A stretch of 21,118 nt of DNA, taken from contig DADO01000195.1 in assembly GCA_002509325.1 (NCBI GenBank), forward strand, positions 1-21,118, written 5' to 3'. Positions within the stretch are counted from its first letter, which is position 1, and each line of letters begins with the position of its first letter. The translations under genes were made by a program, and so were the position numbers. Under the pieces are notes generated by a model that searched no databases, was not told the DNA's origin, and was given only the letters and a program-made list of their open reading frames with translations. This document shows positions 6,898-15,651 of the stretch, one piece after another. The DNA is from Methanosarcina sp. UBA402. Its GTDB lineage: Archaea; Halobacteriota; Methanosarcinia; Methanosarcinales; Methanosarcinaceae.

Positions 6898-8928
6898 ATG
6901 TGTGGAGTTGCAGCTTTAATTAGTTTGAATCAGTCATCAAACTGCCTGCATTACATAAGCTCAATGACATCTGTCATTAATCATAGGGGCCCGGATGATG
7001 AAGGGTTCGTGCTCTTTGCAAAAAATAATCACTCGCCAGAGGGTCAGCTTTATACTGCTCGTATTTTTAGTGGAAATAGCACTTCTCCTAAACTGAGAGA
7101 TATTTCTCTAAATTACATACCTAATGAACAATACATAAACCAAAAAATACCTGACTCAATAGTCTCTCTGGGTCATCGCCGCTTGTCCATTATAGATCTA
7201 TCCCCTTATGGTCACCAGCCTATGTGCGATTCAACTTCAAGATACTGGATCGTTTTCAATGGCGAGATCTACAATTATAGAGAGATACGGGAAGAGCTGG
7301 AAGTTTTGGGTCATCGTTTTGTATCAGATACAGACACAGAAGTTGTTCTTAATGCGTATAAACAATGGGGAAGAGACTGTTTAAGCCGTTTTAATGGGAT
7401 GTGGGCCTTTGTTATCTTTGATACAGAGAATGGTATTCTGTTTGCTTCAAGAGACAGATTTGGGATCAAGCCATTTTATTACTGGTACTCCCCCAAGGAG
7501 TTCTTGGCATTTGCTTCCGAGATTAAGGAATTTACTGTTTTGCCAGGATGGGAGGCAAAGTTGAATGGGCCTCGAGCTTATGATTACCTGGTCTCAGAGG
7601 CTGGCATAACAAACCATACCTCAGAAACATTGTTTCGAAATGTCTATCAGTTAAGAGGGGGGGAGGCATTTGAAGTTCAGATTAATAGTATTTCTACTGA
7701 ATTGCCCATCTACAGATGGTATGACTTAAGAATCAGTAACCTTGATATAACTTTTGAAGAAGCTAAAAAGGAGTTTTTAAAACTTTTCCAGGAATCCATC
7801 AGACTAAGGTTGTATTCTGATGTGCCTATGGGCTCCTGTCTTTCAGGAGGTTTAGATTCTTCAACCATTGTATGCATTGTCAACAATATTCTTAAAGAAG
7901 AAAAAATGGAAGAAATTCAAAAAACGTTTTCAGCCTGTTCTGATATTGAGAAATTTGATGAAAGGCATTTTATCGATGAAGTTATTAAATCTAGAAAGAT
8001 TGAAGCAAAATACGTTTATCCTTCACCTGACCAACTCGTTGATAATCTTGATTCTTTGGTATGGCACCAGGACGAGCCCTTTGCTTCTACAAGTGTTTTT
8101 GCCCAATGGCTTGTGTTTCGATTAGCTTCTGAAAACGGCGTCGAAGTAATGTTAGATGGTCAGGGTTCCGATGAACAACTTTGTGGATATCATCGATTTT
8201 TTGGTTGCAGATATGCTTACTTATTCAAATCTTTGAATTTCTCAGCGCTTGCTAGCGAAATCAATAAGGTAAAGGAGTTACATGGGGTTTCGTTCACTCA
8301 GTCTTTAACGATGCTTGGATTCTACTTAACGCCTCCATTTTTCAGGCAAAAATTTAAGAATTTGTTTGTTAAAGGCGGTGTTCCCCCTTCGATGCTTCAT
8401 TTCGAGAAATTAGGGGGATCAGTCAATTATATAAAACAATTCAAATTGCCTTCTGGGGATGTTATCCAGAAGAATTCTTATGAACAGTTAATTTATACTG
8501 TGCTCCCTCAACTCCTCCATTGGGTGGATAGAAATTCAATGGCACACTCATTGGAATCTAGAGTGCCTTTTCTTGACTTTAGGTTTGTAGAGTTTAATTT
8601 AGGTTTGTCTCCAGATCTAAAGATTGCTGATGGATATACAAAACTTATACTTCGTGAAGCAATGTCCGATATCCTACCTGAGAAAATCCGTATACGAATT
8701 GACAAAATAGGCTTCGCCACAGCAGAAGAATATTGGATGAAGGGTGAAAGTTCTAACATGTTTAGAAGACTTCTTATGGAGGCTGTTGAATCTTCTAAGG
8801 AAATATTTACTGAAGAAGCATTAAAAAAATTTGATCGGATTGTGGAGGGAAAAGAAGATCTCAGTTCATTTGCCTGGAGAATCATTTGTTTTGGAAAATG
8901 GATGAAGATATTTAATGTAAGTATCTGA
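6898..8928 (+). CDS. asnB: Asparagine synthase-type glutamine amidotransferase, long form with N-domain insertion
   Basis: Two-domain cytosolic enzyme. The class II glutaminase domain starts MCGVAALIS with the catalytic Cys2 directly after Met1, followed by NHRGPDDEG, LGHRRLSIIDLS, FNGEIYNYREI and SDTDTEVVL. The synthetase domain carries the ATP-pyrophosphatase loop SGGLDSS at about 316-322 and the later SRVPFLDFRFVEF. It uses glutamine-derived ammonia to amidate an AMP-activated carboxylate, aspartate in the housekeeping enzyme. At 676 aa it is longer than the usual 500-630. The extra length is largely a segment of about 40 residues (roughly 47-86) between HRGPDDEG and LGHRRLS. Its place inside a glycan locus suggests, as for WbpS-like homologues, that it may amidate a uronic-acid sugar rather than free aspartate. 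Start supported by AAAGGGG 7 nt upstream. Confidence 0.9.
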   Translation: MCGVAALISLNQSSNCLHYISSMTSVINHRGPDDEGFVLFAKNNHSPEGQLYTARIFSGNSTSPKLRDISLNYIPNEQYINQKIPDSIVSLGHRRLSIIDLSPYGHQPMCDSTSRYWIVFNGEIYNYREIREELEVLGHRFVSDTDTEVVLNAYKQWGRDCLSRFNGMWAFVIFDTENGILFASRDRFGIKPFYYWYSPKEFLAFASEIKEFTVLPGWEAKLNGPRAYDYLVSEAGITNHTSETLFRNVYQLRGGEAFEVQINSISTELPIYRWYDLRISNLDITFEEAKKEFLKLFQESIRLRLYSDVPMGSCLSGGLDSSTIVCIVNNILKEEKMEEIQKTFSACSDIEKFDERHFIDEVIKSRKIEAKYVYPSPDQLVDNLDSLVWHQDEPFASTSVFAQWLVFRLASENGVEVMLDGQGSDEQLCGYHRFFGCRYAYLFKSLNFSALASEINKVKELHGVSFTQSLTMLGFYLTPPFFRQKFKNLFVKGGVPPSMLHFEKLGGSVNYIKQFKLPSGDVIQKNSYEQLIYTVLPQLLHWVDRNSMAHSLESRVPFLDFRFVEFNLGLSPDLKIADGYTKLILREAMSDILPEKIRIRIDKIGFATAEEYWMKGESSNMFRRLLMEAVESSKEIFTEEALKKFDRIVEGKEDLSSFAWRIICFGKWMKIFNVSI

Positions 8929-8949
8929 TGTGGTTTTGGTGTCTTTTAA

Positions 8950-8987
8950 ATTGCAAGTAAGTAGGTTTATTGCAAATAAGTTAGTTT
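8950..8987. repeat. 19-bp imperfect tandem duplication
   Basis: ATTGCAAGTAAGTAGGTTT is followed at once by ATTGCAAATAAGTTAGTTT, matching at 16 of 19 positions. It lies in the 114-bp gap between the convergent asnB and wecB-like genes. No function is evident; a replication-slippage duplication is the simplest reading. Confidence 0.6.
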
Positions 8988-9042
8988 TTTGATGTTTATT
9001 CGGACAGGACTATATATTTTTCAGCTCATCGGATATTTTTAA

Positions 9043-10100
9043 TCATCTCTCTAAGAGTTCACTTATTTTTATAGCTGCTTTTCCATTTCCAAATATTTTT
9101 CTTGATTTTTTAGGAATTTCAAATTCCTTTATGAGTTTTTTGATCTTCTCATAATTCACTCCTGCAAGTATATTCCAGCCTTCTTCAACTGTTTCTACCC
9201 ATTCCGTATTATCTCTTAAAGTTATGCAGGGTACCCCCAGCATATAAGCCTCTTTCTGTACTCCACCGGAGTCGGTGAGTATTTTTCTGGCATTTGATTC
9301 GAGTTTTAACATGTCAAGATAGCCTACAGGGTGGATTACTTTTGTGTTTTTAAGAATTTTTTCCCACAAATCGTATTCTTTCAAGCATTTTCTGGTTCTT
9401 GGATGTATTGGAAACACTATTGTTGCCTCTGCATCAGAAAAGGCTTCGACAATTGAAGTCAGGTTTTCTTTATTGTCTGTATTGGAGGCGCGGTGTACGG
9501 TTGCTAAAAGGAAATCTTTTGGATTGAGATTAAGATCCTGTAATATCGTGGATTTACTTTCTGCAATTTTTTTATTATACTGTAGAGCATCTACCATTAC
9601 ATCTCCAACATTATATACGCCTTCAGTAATACCCTCATTTTTCAGGTTCATAACTGCAGTATCAGTCGGACAGAATAATATATTCGAGATGTGATCGGTT
9701 ATGACTCTGTTAATCTCTTCAGGCATTGCCCGATCAAAAGACCTCAATCCAGCTTCTACGTGTGCCACCTTGATGTGCAGTTTGGAAGCAGCAAGTGCAC
9801 CTGCAAGTGTAGAATTTGTATCTCCATAGACAAGTACAATGTCTGGTTTTTCTTTCAAAAGTACTTTTTCGATTTCTATGAGCATTTTGCCGGTTTGTTC
9901 TCCCTGGGTACCCGATCCAATACCTAGATTATAGTCCGGCTTTGGGATATCGAGTTCTTCAAAAAAACGTCAGACATTTCTGGGTCATAATGCTGGCCTG
10001 TATGTATAAGTATCTCTTCATGGTGTTTTCGTATGGTACGGGACACAGGAGCACATTTTATGAATTGAGGGCGGGCGCCAACTACTGATACAATCTTCAT
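9043..10100 (-). pseudogene. wecB: UDP-N-acetylglucosamine 2-epimerase, frame interrupted at a T7 run
   Basis: The protein would convert UDP-GlcNAc to UDP-ManNAc, supplying ManNAc-type sugars for the glycan. The first part, from ATG 10098-10100, reads MKIVSVVGARPQFIKCAPVS then HTGQHYDPEMSDVF, the family N-terminus. The rest, another frame from about 9961 to 9043, reads FFEELDIPKPDYNLGIGSGT and continues with YGDTNST, HVEAGLRS, MPEEINR, TVHRASN and DSGGVQKE, covering the substrate-binding and catalytic motifs. Joined, they give about 352 aa, normal for the family (350-380). The break is seven T on the coding strand (9961-9967) where eight would keep the frame. Uncorrected, translation stops at TAG 9924-9926 after 58 codons. 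It may be a sequencing error, a true mutation, a phase-variable tract or a programmed slip. The gene lies 70 bp downstream of a glycosyltransferase on the same strand, likely co-transcribed. Confidence 0.88.
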
Positions 10101-10170
10101 TTTAATTTCCCACTGCCAGCGAAGTATAATAATCTCTACTAATCTCTATTTTTATTTTAGTTTGAAATCT

Positions 10171-11148
10171 TCACTGAATTTTTTCATAGGCGTTTTTTAT
10201 TTTCTCGGTATTCGACTCCCAGAATCGGTAATCTTCAGAGTTCAATTTCTCTGGTTTTTTATCAAGATACTCAAGAATAGCGTTTTCGAGTTCAGAACTC
10301 TTTACAATCAGCAGGTTTTTCCTGTTTTCTTCTTTTGTGATCCCTGAGGCTATTACCAGTTTCCCGAGATTAAGATATTCATTAAGTTTCCAGATACTCT
10401 TATCTGTTGAATAAGGGGTTAAAGCATTTTCTTTACGGGGAATCATACATATCCTGGCTTTTTTGACTATCCCTGCCACCTTTTCATGAGGCTGCCATCC
10501 CAGAAATTCTACGTTTGGAAGCTTTTTTGCTAGATACCACTTGGAAAATGGGCCATCCCCTACGATCCTGAATTTTTCGTTGGGATGTTTTTTTGCCAGA
10601 TTCAGAAAATTTCCGATTCCTTCCTGCTCGCAGACCCTTCCCAGAAATGTAATGGTTCCGTCTTCTGCAAAATCCTCTCCGGTCAAAAAACTATTTCTGG
10701 GGTAATTAGGGATCTCATAGACCTCTTGCTTTCCGCCTTTGGTATATTTTTTTACTTTTTCTCCCAGAGGCCAGTTTACTGTGGTTATAAGGTCTGCACT
10801 TGCTGCCATTTTTTTTTCAAAATATTCAGCCATTATCCTGCCTGGAGATCCGAAAGTCATTCCAAATTCAATACCCCAGGGAGACCTGTAGTCATAAATC
10901 ATTTTTTTGTAGTAAGTTCCTTTTAATTTTGGCAAATCGTAGTATATTATATCCGGGACATTAAAAAGGTGAACTACATCAGGTTTTTCTTTTTTTATGA
11001 ACTGCTTGGCAAGGGCCGAGATCTGTATCCAGTTTCTTGTATTAAATTTAGGAATGAGTGTTTCATATCCCAGTTCTTCAAGGGTGTTCTGGAACATCTT
11101 GAGTCTTGTGGTATGTTCGGGCTGGTTAGCAAGCAATAAAATTCTCAT
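10171..11148 (-). CDS. Glycosyltransferase, GT4-like
   Basis: A 325-aa GT-B enzyme starting MRILLLANQPEHTTRLKMFQ. Landmarks are the acceptor-domain KPDVVHLFNVPD strand, then GTITFLGRVCEQEGIGNFLN opening the donor domain, FRIVGDGP, VEFLGWQPHEK and a late KLNEYLNLGKLVIAS corresponding to the GT4 E-containing donor motif. Its ATG overlaps the last codon and stop of the upstream gene (ATGA, 11145-11148). Its Shine-Dalgarno AAGGAG (11155-11160) lies inside that gene, so the two are translationally coupled. Expected to add one sugar to the lipid-linked glycan in the cytosol; donor unknown. Confidence 0.87.
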   Translation of the reverse strand: MRILLLANQPEHTTRLKMFQNTLEELGYETLIPKFNTRNWIQISALAKQFIKKEKPDVVHLFNVPDIIYYDLPKLKGTYYKKMIYDYRSPWGIEFGMTFGSPGRIMAEYFEKKMAASADLITTVNWPLGEKVKKYTKGGKQEVYEIPNYPRNSFLTGEDFAEDGTITFLGRVCEQEGIGNFLNLAKKHPNEKFRIVGDGPFSKWYLAKKLPNVEFLGWQPHEKVAGIVKKARICMIPRKENALTPYSTDKSIWKLNEYLNLGKLVIASGITKEENRKNLLIVKSSELENAILEYLDKKPEKLNSEDYRFWESNTEKIKNAYEKIQ

Positions 11149-12266
11149 ATGGCTCTCCTTAAAATATCTTCATATTTTCTGGCAAGGACTTCCCAGTCAT
11201 ACTCTTTTGCAATCTCCCTGTATTTTTTTTCATTATCTGGAGCCTCCAGAATTCTCTTTGTCTCGCGAACAAATCCATCCTTATCATCATAATAGAATAA
11301 GTTATCTCCAAGGAGTCTTACAAGGGAAATTGTCCTGCTGGATAAGACTGGTTTTCCGCAAGCCAGGTAATTAAACACTTTACCCCCCACAGCGTATTCA
11401 TTTTTATCCATTTTTTTCAATGTATTGAGCCCTATATCCATAGCCGAAATATAAGTCCCAAGCTTCTCATAAGGCACAGCACCAGTAAACTTTACCTTCT
11501 CCGAAACTCCACGTTTGCGTGCCAATTCTTTGATTTTCTCACCGTAATCTGTGAATAACCCCGGACCCACAACCAGAAGCATCACTTCCAGTTCAGGGAG
11601 AGCTTCGACAGCAGTTTCGAGATCAACCCAGTGCTCAAGGGAACCTACATATCCAATAACGTTTCCTTCAAGGTCAAGTGCTTTTTTTGCTTCTTCTTTC
11701 GGGATAGGCTTTAAAAGACTGCAATTTACCCCGTTTGGGATCACTTCTGCCTCTTTGACTCCTATTTCTGAAAGAAAATCTTTTAGTTCCTGAGTTACAG
11801 TGATTACAGAGTCTGCACGTTTCAGATTATATCTTGTAATTTGCCTTACTCCGGTCTTGACAACTTTCCCAAAAAAAGACTCCGGATAATATATCGAAGC
11901 CGATTCCTCAAGGTGATCAAGATAATCGAAAACGACAGGAATATTTAATATATTTATCAAAAAAGAAGGGAGAATATTTGTGGAAAGTACTACATCTATA
12001 TCATTTTCTTTAATTACCTGTCTCATCTTTGCCAAATGCTTCGGCCAGTTTAATAAATAATATAGAGATGGGTCACCTACATCTATAAATTTTGTATCAA
12101 TAAGTTTGCAAGCTGTTTCTCTTGGCCTGTTATTTTTGAACTTCTTAAGGTCGAAATGCAGAACATACACTTCATGTTTTTCTGCAAGGATATCAAATAT
12201 AAAATTAAGTCTATTAGGTATTGGATGCCTGATCCAGTCTGTAGTTGGTATCACAAGAATTTTCAT
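11145..12266 (-). CDS. Glycosyltransferase, GT4 family
   Basis: First gene of the minus-strand operon, 373 aa, starting MKILVIPTTDWIRHPIPNRL. It shows a GT-B layout: LKRADSVITVTQELKDFL and AEVIPNGVNCSLL at the domain junction, VIGYVGSLEHWVDLETAVEA opening the donor domain, VKFTGAVPYEKL, and GGKVFNYLACGKPVLSS as the donor-binding block. Length is normal for GT4. The start is supported by AAAAGGAAA with 6-nt spacing and by a good TATA box about 57 bp upstream (12322-12329). Its 3' end overlaps the next glycosyltransferase by 4 nt, so both probably act in one glycan pathway together with the downstream UDP-GlcNAc epimerase gene. Confidence 0.88.
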   Translation of the reverse strand: MKILVIPTTDWIRHPIPNRLNFIFDILAEKHEVYVLHFDLKKFKNNRPRETACKLIDTKFIDVGDPSLYYLLNWPKHLAKMRQVIKENDIDVVLSTNILPSFLINILNIPVVFDYLDHLEESASIYYPESFFGKVVKTGVRQITRYNLKRADSVITVTQELKDFLSEIGVKEAEVIPNGVNCSLLKPIPKEEAKKALDLEGNVIGYVGSLEHWVDLETAVEALPELEVMLLVVGPGLFTDYGEKIKELARKRGVSEKVKFTGAVPYEKLGTYISAMDIGLNTLKKMDKNEYAVGGKVFNYLACGKPVLSSRTISLVRLLGDNLFYYDDKDGFVRETKRILEAPDNEKKYREIAKEYDWEVLARKYEDILRRAI

Positions 12267-12778
12267 AGAAGTTTCCTTTTTATTTAAATATTTTTACATA
12301 TCAGACTTAAATTTGAGACACTATTTATATTTTTTTATCCATTTTGCTAGGATATCCTGCGTTATAGTAATAGCAGTTAATTTATATATTATTCGTGTAT
12401 TTTTTATTTTTTATTCATATCTCTTAGGGTAAGAAAAAACCAGAGAACAACAACTTTATAAGGTCTCTATTCAAAATGGGTAAGCATTAAAGTTTTAATG
12501 CATCCTACATTCGACAGCAACCACATTTTAACATATAGATGTTTTTGAGTATAATTTTTGAGTATAATATCACTATGATTAATCTGGGAATCAATGCCAT
12601 TTGAACTATATATTTGAAGCGTTTTGAAATATCTCTCTTCCACTGTGAATCTAAATTAGATTGGATACATTATCAGAGAAATAAAGTGCCTGTTCCAAAA
12701 ATTTTAAAACCTCCAGTTTATTATATTCATGTTTATTAATTCCTGTAATAAGTATGGATTCCATAAAGGTGCACATAT
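12267..12778. other. 512-bp divergent intergenic region
   Basis: Separates the minus-strand glycosyltransferase operon from the plus-strand aglB pair, so it must hold two promoters. Besides the minus-strand TATA box it contains an exact 13-bp tandem repeat, TTTTTGAGTATAA twice (12542-12567), and AT-rich boxes such as TTATATATTATT near 12380. I see no gene or structured RNA. Confidence 0.5.
12322..12329 (-). promoter_or_regulatory. Promoter TATA box of the glycosyltransferase-wecB operon
   Basis: On the minus strand the sequence is AAAAATATAAATAG, with TATAAATA at 12329-12322. A start about 25 bp downstream (near 12300) would give a leader of about 34 nt containing the Shine-Dalgarno AAAAGGAAA, which is a good archaeal arrangement. 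Confidence 0.5.
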
Positions 12779-15298
12779 ATGACTCGTCAGGATATTCCTC
12801 AATCCTTAATCTTTAAATTAAGGGACAATTGGCCCTATAAAATAATGGTTGCTATAATTGTATTTTTTGCATTCTGGATCCGAATACTTCCTAAAGAAAG
12901 CGTTTTCCTGCAAAATGGCTTTATCAGGTTCGGAGAGAATGATCCCTGGTGTCACATGCATGTAGTTGACACTATTGTCCACAACTACCCGCATGGGATG
13001 TTTTATAATCCCATGACTCAGTATCCTTTCGGGAGTTACATTCATTTCGGGCCATTACTCGATCAGACAATCGCATTCTTTGCTATGCTTCTTGGGATGG
13101 GGAATCCAAGTCAGGAGCTTGTCAATACAATAGGTGCATATTCACCGGCTGTATTCGGAGCTCTTACTGTAATACCCATTTACTTTATAGGAAAATACCT
13201 TGGGGGCAGGAAAACAGGAATTCTCGCAGCAATTCTAATCGCTTTTGCTCCGGGGCAGTTTCTTTCACGTTCTACTATAGGTTTTACGGATCACCATGTT
13301 GCTGAGACATTATTCAGTACTTTTTTTATGATGTTTTTTATTCTGGCTCTGATCTCGGGGAAGAAAAAGAACATTCGTATAGAGCAAGTACTGAACAGGG
13401 AGTTTAATGCCGTCAAAGAACCTTTGATCTACGCTGTTTTTGCTGGAATAATGTACGCGGCATACCAGCTATCCTGGCCAGGAGCCCCTCTCTTTGGATT
13501 TATTATAGTTGTTTTTGCTTTTTTCCAGTTTATTTTAAATCATATCAAAGGACAAACAAACGATTACCTTGGAATTATAGGTGTGGTCACTTTCTTTGTT
13601 GAATTATTGCTAGCTCTTCCTTTTGTTCATCCGGAAATGGGGTTTGCAATCTTCTTTTATTCCTGGCTCCATGTACTAACTTCCTTAGGGGCAATTACAG
13701 CTTTTGTCTTTATGACCGTACTTGACAGGGAATTTCTCCGCAGAAAGATTAGAGCTTATTATTACCCTGCCGCACTCTTTGGAACCTGTATTCTCGGTTT
13801 GATTTTGTTGTATTTTTGCGCTCCATCATTTTATGCCTTAATCATGGATGTCCCCAGTACAATTTTCGGTATCAAAACAGGCGGAGCAACTACAATTGGT
13901 GAGGTTTCTTCCATATTTTATGAAGACAAGGTTTTCACTTTCTCGAGAGTCTATGGACATTTCACAGCCACAGGTTTCTTAGTCTCGATCCTGGGGATGT
14001 TTTTGCTGGCGATAAACATGCTCCTCAAACCTAAACCTGAAGAAGTCTTGGTTCTGGTGTGGAGCATTTTAATTCTCTTTGCAATTTATGGTCAGAACCG
14101 CTTTGCTTATTACTATTCCGTAAACGTCGCAGTTCTCAGTGCTTATGTAGGCGGTCTGTTGCTTGAATTGGTAAAATGGAAAGAGCTCGATGAAAAGTTC
14201 AAAGCAAATGTAAAATCTCCTGCAGATATCTCGAATTTCTTCAAATTTATAAAAATCGAGCAGGTCGTTGCGGTTCTGATCATAGTAATCGTATTGATCG
14301 TTCCTGTCTATGGCACTGCGATGGAATACACAAAGGGAACAGGTGGTCCTAATGGTCCCTGGATTGATGCTACTCTGTGGCTCCGCTCAAACACCCCTGA
14401 TCCGGGAATGGATTACTATGGGATCTATGAAGCCCCAGAGAATGGGGAACTATTTAAGTATCCTGATACCGCATATGGTGTCATGTCCTGGTGGGACTAC
14501 GGACACTGGATTGAAACAATCGGGCACAGGATGCCAAATGCCAATCCCTTCCAGCATGGAATCGGTGGGCGTAGAGAAAGCATAGATGAAGAAAACCAAC
14601 CAGGTTCCTCCACTTTCTTCACGGCTCAGTCCGAAGAAGAAGCAACATCAGTTCTTGAAGCAATCCATCCTGATCCGGATAAGGCTGCTGCCCGCTATAT
14701 CATCTCGGATGCGGATATGGCTACAGGCAAGTTCTATGCAATGACAGCTTGGACACTTGATATCGAAGGATATTATCAGCCCTACTGGATAGGGAACGAG
14801 TATCGGAACCTGCCTTCGACCCGATACTACAATTCCATGGAATCAAGGCTGCATATTCTGGATGGAAACGGTCTTAAGCAGTACCGTCTGGTTCATGAGA
14901 CCTGGGCATATCAGACCCAGGAAACCTGGTACAAACAGATTTATAATCTTCTTTATGGAGACAGTATCCCTGAAGTTAATACGGGCTATGTCAAAATATT
15001 CGAATACGTTAAGGGTGCAAGAATTACGGGAACTGCTTCCCCTAACGAGACAGTTAATCTAAAAACTACAATTCTGACAGGCCAGGGAAGGGCCTTTGAG
15101 TATTCTCAGTCCACAACCTCGGATTCTGAGGGCAGGTATGAGTTTACCGTGCCTTACTCAACCGAAGGTTCTGTTCCGGGGGAAACCCAATTCGATACTT
15201 CACCCGCGGGCCCGTATGTAATAAGCTACGGGGAAACGACTAAAGAAGTAAGGGTCAATGAAGAAGCTGTCCTAAAAGGTGATGAAGTAAAGTCCTGA
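12779..15298 (+). CDS. aglB: Oligosaccharyltransferase STT3/AglB, first paralogue
   Basis: Catalytic single-subunit oligosaccharyltransferase that transfers glycan from a dolichol-linked donor to Asn of N-x-S/T sequons on the outer face of the membrane. At 839 aa it is a normal archaeal AglB, with a multi-helix membrane domain (to about residue 510) and an exported globular domain. Catalytic landmarks: first acidic motif E53-N-D55 in FGENDPW; second motif T-D171-H-H in the second external loop; TIGE at 372-375; WWDYG at 571-575, which recognises the sequon hydroxyl residue; and a D-x-x-M motif from D644. The C-terminal part (GARITGTASPNETV onward) looks like a small beta-sandwich module. Start supported by AAGGTG 7 nt upstream. 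Tandem with a second aglB 353 bp downstream; a strong hairpin terminator separates them. Likely modifies S-layer proteins. Confidence 0.95.
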   Translation: MTRQDIPQSLIFKLRDNWPYKIMVAIIVFFAFWIRILPKESVFLQNGFIRFGENDPWCHMHVVDTIVHNYPHGMFYNPMTQYPFGSYIHFGPLLDQTIAFFAMLLGMGNPSQELVNTIGAYSPAVFGALTVIPIYFIGKYLGGRKTGILAAILIAFAPGQFLSRSTIGFTDHHVAETLFSTFFMMFFILALISGKKKNIRIEQVLNREFNAVKEPLIYAVFAGIMYAAYQLSWPGAPLFGFIIVVFAFFQFILNHIKGQTNDYLGIIGVVTFFVELLLALPFVHPEMGFAIFFYSWLHVLTSLGAITAFVFMTVLDREFLRRKIRAYYYPAALFGTCILGLILLYFCAPSFYALIMDVPSTIFGIKTGGATTIGEVSSIFYEDKVFTFSRVYGHFTATGFLVSILGMFLLAINMLLKPKPEEVLVLVWSILILFAIYGQNRFAYYYSVNVAVLSAYVGGLLLELVKWKELDEKFKANVKSPADISNFFKFIKIEQVVAVLIIVIVLIVPVYGTAMEYTKGTGGPNGPWIDATLWLRSNTPDPGMDYYGIYEAPENGELFKYPDTAYGVMSWWDYGHWIETIGHRMPNANPFQHGIGGRRESIDEENQPGSSTFFTAQSEEEATSVLEAIHPDPDKAAARYIISDADMATGKFYAMTAWTLDIEGYYQPYWIGNEYRNLPSTRYYNSMESRLHILDGNGLKQYRLVHETWAYQTQETWYKQIYNLLYGDSIPEVNTGYVKIFEYVKGARITGTASPNETVNLKTTILTGQGRAFEYSQSTTSDSEGRYEFTVPYSTEGSVPGETQFDTSPAGPYVISYGETTKEVRVNEEAVLKGDEVKS
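14798..14871 (+). repeat. 74-bp segment identical in both aglB genes (copy 1)
   Basis: Identical base for base to 17674-17747, whereas the surrounding coding sequence differs at many synonymous positions. It encodes EYRNLPSTRYYNSMESRLHI and a few further residues in the external domain. It is a probable gene-conversion tract. Confidence 0.75.
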
Positions 15299-15327
15299 AA
15301 TGAGAGGAAGTAAAATCTAAAACAACA

Positions 15328-15365
15328 AGATATGCAGGAAAATTTAAACTGCATATCTATTTTTC
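15328..15365 (+). terminator. Hairpin terminator of the first aglB
   Basis: AGATATGCAG (15328-15337) and CTGCATATCT (15349-15358) form a perfect 10-bp stem with an 11-nt loop, followed by ATTTTTC. It starts 29 bp after the stop codon, so the two aglB genes are probably separate transcripts. Confidence 0.75.
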
Positions 15366-15607
15366 CTGAGCTTCTCTCTGTGCGGGCTTATCTACCAGGA
15401 ACTTTCTACCGGATCTAATGGATAAATGCCGGTTTTTCTAATATCATCTTTACCCTTTTCTTCTTTCTTTGTGGAAGCTGTTCAATCCTTAAAACTGCTC
15501 TTAACCTGTCAGAGAAAAAGAGATACAAAACTAACGATCAGAATTGGGATAAAATTATAAACAGTTACATCGAATTAATAAATCTATTTTATCTCTTTTC
15601 ATTTTAA

Positions 15608-15618
15608 TTTATATATTT
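15608..15618 (+). promoter_or_regulatory. Candidate promoter TATA box of the second aglB
   Basis: TTTATATATTT lies about 40 bp before the ATG. A start about 25 bp downstream would give a short leader carrying AAAGGG (15639-15644), a Shine-Dalgarno with 7-nt spacing. The rest of the 353-bp gap (15299-15651) holds the upstream terminator and nothing else I recognise. Confidence 0.5.
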
Positions 15619-15651
15619 GATCGCAAAGATATACTCCTAAAGGGAAATAAT

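Noticed and set aside
8508..8885. Minus-strand frame of 125 codons inside asnB
   Set aside because: It lies antisense within a well-supported gene, with low-complexity Ser/Ile-rich translation and no motif; it is a shadow frame.
9004..9014. CAGGACTATAT as a third mobile-element end related to 6594-6713
   Set aside because: No inverted partner was found nearby; a single 8-10 bp match is not enough.
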